Under the pieces are notes generated by a model. That model searched no databases and was not told the origin of the DNA. It saw only the letters and a list, made by a program, of their open reading frames with translations. From positions 46,001 to 110,000 of the forward strand of contig JARHVA010008357.1 of the NCBI GenBank assembly GCA_037957365.1: a DNA stretch of 64,000 nucleotides, written 5' to 3'. A program made the translations under genes and the position numbers. Within the stretch, counting starts at the first letter, position 1. Each line of letters starts with the position of its first letter. This DNA comes from Torreya grandis (Eukaryota > Streptophyta > Pinopsida > Cupressales > Taxaceae). Below, in pieces: positions 58,251-64,000 of the stretch.

Positions 58251-59880
58251 CTCCTTTTAAGCTTTGTACCCTATCTTAAGCCAATGAAGTCTGGCTTTGA
58301 CTTGGGCTCCCCAAGAATTGTAGTTGTCTACAATCTAAATACAATTTGGCAAGGATACAACTCTCACCTATAGTATTTCATTAAAATGACCTTTTCTAAG
58401 ACTAGAGCCATACAACTCAGCTTTGAGGAAGTAATAGAGTATGAGTGTCTCAAAATTTTGGCAAGCTGGTAGCCATAGATCCACAAAAACTGGTAGGTCC
58501 TTATGATGGCATCATCACACCAGAGAATCCAATCGTGTTCTTGGGAATGATGTGGATCTCAATTCCAAACTCTCCTAATGTGTACCACCATGGGCCCATG
58601 CTTGAGCAAGGAGGCATTGATGAAGAATTATGTTTTGTAGAATTTGAGTTTCATAAAAGTTCATGTAACTTGGAACCAAATAGGGGAGTGATTGGAAAAC
58701 CTAGAATCCAACAGTTCCTACACTAGAGGAAAAAAACTATTATCAAAAGAGAAGTACATTTGGGTAGATACCATTTCCCTATCTAGATGCTTTAAAATCT
58801 AAGTGGGGCCTTCTTTGAAATTACTCCAGGTGTAACAAACTCCATCTATAGTCTAATGGTAAAAATTGGGGTCATAAAGGCCCCATGTATTACACATGTA
58901 AAACCATGCCTCCCTTTCGCCAGCTACCCACTTCATAGACAAGTGGCCCATTTTGTCCATGATAAAAACCACCATATTAAAGTCACCGCATAATACTCAA
59001 TGGGTATTATGGATATCATCCACTATCCACCACCATAAATGAGTATGCTTTAAGGTGTCATTCAAGACATAAATATTAATAAAGCCAAAAGAATGGCTTT
59101 CAATGCTAAAAAGAGCTCATACTAACTAGTTGTTGGGGTCCATGTTAGATTGCACTAAGTGTGTCCACCACCTTGGAGAAATAAATGTGATCACCCCTCC
59201 ACATCTTGCAACATGGTTGCTATGAAGAATGATATTTTCATGCCAAATGGAATTAATGACATCCATCAATAAAAAATTTGCCACCTTAACTTCCTATAGA
59301 TAGAAAATGTCCATCTCAAAAAAAATTCTTCTAAAAGCATGCACAATAAACTTGCATTTTGGGTTTGTGAGACTCTAAACATTACATGAAAAATAATTCA
59401 TAGATGATGGGTGTCAAGGGACATGTCCTCTAAGTCCAGCCCTTCTAGGGCATCATACTGATTCTATAGAAAGTGTCCATTATTGGCACTCAAGAAATCA
59501 TCAAATTGTTTTCTCATAACATGGTCAACCTGATACTCTCCTTCCCCTACCTCATCACTCCTTTAATGAGGGCTATAAGAGAATTTAGGCGTATCCCACC
59601 AAGAAGGAAGTGGAAGAGTGGTTAGCCATGAGTCTAAAAATCTAGAATAACTAAGCATAGAGGCCTCAAACCTTAGGACAAGATGTTAGTAACTAGAGTG
59701 GTGTTGAACACACTAGGATTTTCTACTAATTTTAGGGCTTCAGTCAGATAGGGATATTTCTAAATAAGAGCTTGATCCTACGGGACATTGATCAAAGATG
59801 ACTTACCTCCTTTGGGAGCAATAGTTATGTTTTTAGATTTGGAGTGAGTGTTCTTATTCCCTACTATGGTCCATTTATCC
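58251..59880 (-). pseudogene. LINE ORF2 endonuclease domain
   Basis: The exonuclease-endonuclease-phosphatase fold would nick target DNA. On the minus strand VLCGDFNMVVFIMDKMGHLS near 58,950-58,995 contains the G-D-F-N catalytic block, followed by TIDGVCYTWSNFKEGPT near 58,815-58,865, which matches the T-W-x-N motif. Broken by stops. Confidence 0.85.
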
Positions 59881-60720
59881 TCAACTAGTTTCTTGATAGC
59901 TTCATGAGAGGGATTGGGGGGAAAGGATGAGTAGTTAGATGCATTATTGCAATCCAACTGAAGGGGATAATCCCATATATTATGGTTTATAGCTTGGTAG
60001 TGAAATCAAGTATTAGGCAAGTTGGTATACAAGACTCATTGAAAGTGCCTCACATCCCCAACTTGGATTTCTACAAACTCCTTGAGGTCCCGAGAGAGGT
60101 CTACTTTTACACAAACCCTTTTTTATGGTCTTATTAAGTAGAACCAATTTTATTCATGATAAAACACATGGCCTATGAAGGATTCTATCTAGGCAATAAA
60201 GTTCCAATAGGGAAGTGGGAGACCTGGAAATTCAACCCAAACTGGGACCTTAAGAGTGATATGCTCTGAGACCACAAAGTCTCATGTCTAGGAGAACAGA
60301 ACCATAAGTGAGTTCCTGATGTACCAATTGGTAGATATAATTAAGATTCTTCCTACATGGTAAGTGTTAGAGAATCAAAAGAGAAAAAATCCTTTAGTCA
60401 TTTTCTATATGCTCTCTATGTTAATGTCATGAGCTACCTAGTGAGTTTAACCCAAGATTGAAGCATACTTTTAGAGGGAATTCTCCCAATAAAATAGCCT
60501 ATAGAACATAATTTCTCTAACCATTGAAATGCATAATTAAATTATAGAATAAGCAATATAACATTAGGTTTTGAAGCATTACCTCATGCTATACCTTCAG
60601 GACAAACTTTATTAGGCGCTTGCAGGGGGCCATTACTCAAGGCTCCACCATTCTTCTCCGTAGCTAAAATAGTTGGGATAGAGTGAGGAAAATTCATTAT
60701 AAAGACTAGCCTCACTTATA
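59881..60720 (-). pseudogene. LINE ORF1 remnant
   Basis: The minus strand opens at ATG 60,697 with MNFPHSIPTIL and continues through blocks resembling DUF4283-type ORF1, for example FQWLEKLCSIGYFIGRIP and, near 60,200-60,230, VSHFPIGTLLPR. It is the same general protein class as the ORF1-only element at 14,588-16,525 but clearly a different family member. Confidence 0.65.
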
Positions 60721-60886
60721 GTTAAGAAACCCTAAAATGGAAATAAATGCAACTCCTGTAGGTGACTAAAACCATGGTATGACAAAAGGTTAGGTAGGTA
60801 AAAAAATAAGGGCCAACTCAATAGCATGCATGGAGGAAACACTAGTAGAGCTGAAAACTTCTCGTATATCACATATCACATGGACC

Positions 60887-60905
60887 TATATAATTAATTT
60901 TAATT
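60887..60905. repeat. LINE target-site duplication, 5' side
   Basis: TATATAATTAATTTTAATT, partner of 54,913-54,931. Confidence 0.85.
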
Positions 60906-62965
60906 ACATGTAAATATAAATAATAAAAATAGATTTAATTATTATTTCAAATCTATAGCAATAAATGACAATGAGAGGTTTTAGAGAATCATTTATATTT
61001 TAAAGTAGTTTGGGAACTATTGTCATATTTTTTAAGTTCCATGGATCCAAAAATATGGGACAAAATTCATAATTTTCACGTTGATCTTTAGAAAATTGAT
61101 CTTCTTTTTAAAACTCTAATAGGATAGTTGAAGCTGAAAAGCATAAGGATTTTTTTGGAGGATTTTATGCTCAATATAGTTTTAAAGTGCCAACTACATA
61201 TCAAACACTTTAACTATGCATAATATCAACAATAATACACCAAGTATTACACAATTCAACCATGGGGTCTATGGTAATGCAAGTCTATCTCTAAAATGAT
61301 ATTCAACATTAAAATGAATTCTCAATTTAATTTAGAATGATCAATATAATGTAATGAAAATACAAGATATATGATATTTTTGATTCCCTTAGAATCTTAG
61401 ATTCCTTTTTCATATATGCTTGCATTGATTAATTATATTTATTATTTGTGTCTATTTTTTGGTTTGAATTGTTACTCTTATATGCATTATTTTATTTATA
61501 GAATCCATGAATAAAAAATAGGTATCTATTAATAATCAAGTTAACAAATAAATGGAAAAAAAATCAAGGAATGAATCACAACCCCCAAGGGAAACCTCAT
61601 GGGTCAAGAAGGGCCAATACCCCTAAAATATGCATTGTATGTTTCAAAATAAGACACTATAAATATAATAAAATAATGTGAAAGGAGAGACAAAGAAGGA
61701 AGGAGATGAAAAAAATGGCCACAAACATAGGAAAACAAGCCATAAAGTCTAATTTGAATCCATAATTGAAAAATTCAAATACTTTCTAGAAACGTTTAAC
61801 TTCATGTTTAATAAATATCTAAGGGGTTTTTTAATTATCTACATAATTCCCTAATTTGGTGTGTGCACATACATATTAAATTAAAAATAGTTACAGAGTG
61901 AAAAAAACTTATGCATTCTTGAAGCTTCCATAACCACTCCAATGCTACATGTGAAGCTAAGGACATAAAAGCGCATGTATAATTTCATATATCAATAATA
62001 TATTGAAATATAGAAATGAAATAACTAAGGAAATATAATTTTTTTTTTATTTTTTTTTAAGGAACTAATTAAATAAATACATTTGTTTTTGTTATAGGTG
62101 TAAGGGTGGTGCTATATGAGTTTCATGCACCTTTAAGTCCATATTAAATCCTGATTTTTGTAAATATATGAAGATGCATCTATGGAGTAACATTCATATG
62201 AATCTAACTAAAAGTCATGCACATAAATTAGTACATTTTTTTTGACAAAAAATTAAGGATAAAGAAACATCTAGATGTTGTCATAGTTAGAGAGTCCAAG
62301 TGAAGGATGATTTTAGACCACCATCTAATAATATATTGAAATTTAGAAAGCATATAATAAAAAAATATGCTTGGTTTTATTTTTGGTCTGAGGGTGCCAC
62401 TTTATGAGTTTAGTGAACCTTCAAATCCACATTAAATCCTAGCTTTTTTAAGGTACTGTTAGTGAGGTTATTCAATATAATTATAAGAGAATAAATAAAC
62501 ACTACAAAGGCTAAAATAATAATACATATTATAGTAAAGGATTTAATTAGACTTTAGAGGAATTAAAATCATACCACACTAACACAAAGGCAATAATCAT
62601 ACATAAATTAATATGTAGTATTGTATTAAGCTTCAAGGCATGTTCTTGACATTTTGGATGAAGAATATATAGTTGTTTACATAATAAAAATGCATATATA
62701 CAATAAAATATATGTAAATATCATGTAATTAGTAGTTAAGAAGGTAAATAAATGCAAACCAATGGTTACCAAAGGTATTGATGAGTGAAGTGATGTAACC
62801 TTTATATTTTAAAAGGTATATAATGATGTAAATGGCATGGAAGATAATAATCATCACCATATTATATTAACATAATAAGAAGAGGAGGTAAAGAGAGATA
62901 AAGAGAGACTAATAAGTGGGAAAAGGGGCAATATATAAATATAAAAATGTATTGTAATAAAGAGT
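60906..62965. repeat. Tandem segmental duplication, unit B, right part
   Basis: Continuation of unit B after the LINE, matching 49,128-51,165. Anchors: AATAAATGACAATGARAGG at 49,180 and 60,958; CACAACCCCCAAGGGAAACC at 49,812 and 61,577; GGTTACCAAAGGTATTGATGAGTG-like at 50,970 and 62,763. No gene. Confidence 0.85.
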
Positions 62966-63600
62966 GCAAAGGTAGAGATTAAAGATATATGTAGAGTTTA
63001 ACAGATATTTTATAATTATACATATGAATAAATAGAGTTTGAGTAGGAAATATTTGTGTACTATTCATGTGAATTAATAAATAATGAATTCATATATAAA
63101 TTAAAGATAACCTTATTACAAACCTTTTTGTAATATTATCTCTAACCGAATTTAAATTAAACCACATAAATATTAGCTATAGATTTTATGTCAACATTTA
63201 GTAGTACCACATGGACTTTGGATATCTAATGTCTAGAGGATATTAATTCATATTAAGTAGACAAAATTATTTTGGGAATAAAATAATGAATTTTTTTTAA
63301 TATCCCTTGTGGAAAGAGGAAGACATTAAAAAAGTGTTATATCACTATATAAGGGGATAAGAACCTAAAGGGATGGTGTGTGGAAAGGAGGTTAATCCGT
63401 GAATTGATGCGACTTATGGAGATATTTGGTATGGTGTTTGGGAGGAATAAATAGAATAAAATAAAGGATATGATAATGTAAGGGTATTGGTAAGAAAAAA
63501 ATAATAACAAGAAAAGATATAAGAAGCAAAAAATAAAAAAATAAATAGAGAAGAAAAGGAGATAGATTAGGACATAGTAGATAATGAAGATGAGAGTTTA
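62966..63600. other. AT-rich flank, no gene
   Basis: No recognisable coding or repeat content beyond a purine-rich + strand from about 63,470 onward. Confidence 0.5.
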
Positions 63601-63690
63601 ATATGGATGGGAGACAAGGAGAGAGGGAGAGGGGGGAGAGAGAGGGGGGGTTGGGGGTGGGGGGTGTGGGGTGGGTGGGTGAGCGAGGGA
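63601..63690 (+). other. G-run tract, strong G-quadruplex potential
   Basis: G-runs at 63,644-63,650 (7), 63,653-63,657 (5), 63,659-63,664 (6), 63,668-63,671 (4), 63,673-63,675 (3) and 63,677-63,679 (3) are separated by loops of one to three bases, mostly single T. A GA-rich purine tract precedes it. The Pro/Ser-rich frames on the opposite strand are artefacts. Confidence 0.85.
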
Positions 63691-64000
63691 TAGAGGAAAC
63701 TATAAGTAAAAGAAGAAGATAGAGAAGAAAATGAAAATGAAAATTCAAAATACACTTAACTTTTTTTCAACTTTAACCAAAAATATACTGCATATAGAGA
63801 TAAAACCCTAGACCAAGCACCATCCCTCATGATGTTAGTAATAAAAGGGAATAAATCTAGAGACAGTGAAAAAATATAGAATAATCATGTAAAGTATAGT
63901 GAGAAAATAGAATTAATAAGAGAAAATATCCAATAATGGGAAAAAACATGTTAAGTTTAAACCATTATTTAGGAAAGATACAAAAGATGCATAAGAAAAC
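63691..64000. other. AT-rich flank, no gene
   Basis: Nothing recognised. Confidence 0.5.

Larger units (their letters stand above)
54932..60886 (-). mobile_element. L1-type LINE, essentially full length, dead
   Basis: A 5,955-bp minus-strand non-LTR retrotransposon with 19-bp target-site duplications, inserted in unit B. Reading from 60,886 downward it has a leader, ORF1, apurinic endonuclease, reverse transcriptase, the C-terminal zinc-binding region and an AT-rich tail. Because unit A has the empty site, the insertion came after the tandem duplication. Its internal sequence is less AT-rich than its surroundings. Stops and frameshifts occur throughout, so it cannot move. Confidence 0.92.

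Noticed and set aside
58445..58726. 93-codon plus-strand frame
   Set aside because: It is antisense to the LINE endonuclease domain, which is clearly encoded on the minus strand.
63392..63755. Proline/serine-rich minus-strand frames resembling a cell-wall protein
   Set aside because: They come from the complementary strand of the G-run and GA-rich tract. There is no signal, intron or known repeat motif.

Overview
The window reads as nuclear DNA of a large-genome seed plant. It is strongly AT-rich, has one intron-containing plant-type gene, and is otherwise made of old, heavily mutated plant retroelements and their duplications. The long, transition-riddled LTR elements and sparse genes would fit a gymnosperm such as a conifer, but that is an inference. 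No bacterial, organellar or CRISPR features were seen.

The only convincing gene is a five-exon GDSL esterase/lipase on the + strand (38,117-40,234). All its catalytic blocks are intact, but its signal peptide lies in a different reading frame from the enzyme, a one-base shift. A second, dead copy of the same locus lies upstream. Its promoter, 5'UTR and first codons are at about 16,595-17,821 and the rest of exon 1 with part of intron 1 is at 25,470-25,885. The two halves are separated by 7.65 kb that contains a 5.5-kb Ty3/gypsy chromovirus (18,861-24,389).

Layout. 1-6,950: AT-rich, no gene recognised. 6,954-7,242: a short copia-like LTR with polypurine tract (minus strand), next to a (GA)36 array. 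About 8,200-16,620: minus-strand Ty3/gypsy remnants (gag, LTR, integrase, RNase H, RT, protease) interrupted at 14,588-16,525 by an ORF1-only LINE with 16-bp target-site duplications. 16,595-17,821: detached GDSL promoter. 17,822-25,469: insert with the chromovirus. 25,470-25,885: GDSL pseudo-exon. 25,886-36,707: second copy of the minus-strand gypsy element, split by a roughly 7-kb block that holds another gag, a 59-bp-arm inverted repeat and minisatellites. 36,838-40,234: GDSL promoter and gene. 41,529-41,724: a perfect trinucleotide array of about 65 units. 41,950-43,660: third copy of the gypsy LTR/gag. 43,679-43,835: a tRNA-derived SINE with perfect 20-bp target-site duplications. About 45,765-62,965: a two-copy tandem duplication with a 5.4-5.8 kb unit, the second copy carrying a 5.96-kb minus-strand LINE (54,932-60,886). 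62,966-64,000: AT-rich flank with a dense G-quadruplex-forming tract.

The most useful observations are the frameshifted signal peptide of an otherwise intact GDSL enzyme, the split duplicate of its promoter, the precisely bounded SINE, the ORF1-only LINE, and the layered insertions that allow relative dating of events. Nothing here amounts to an obvious new multi-gene system.
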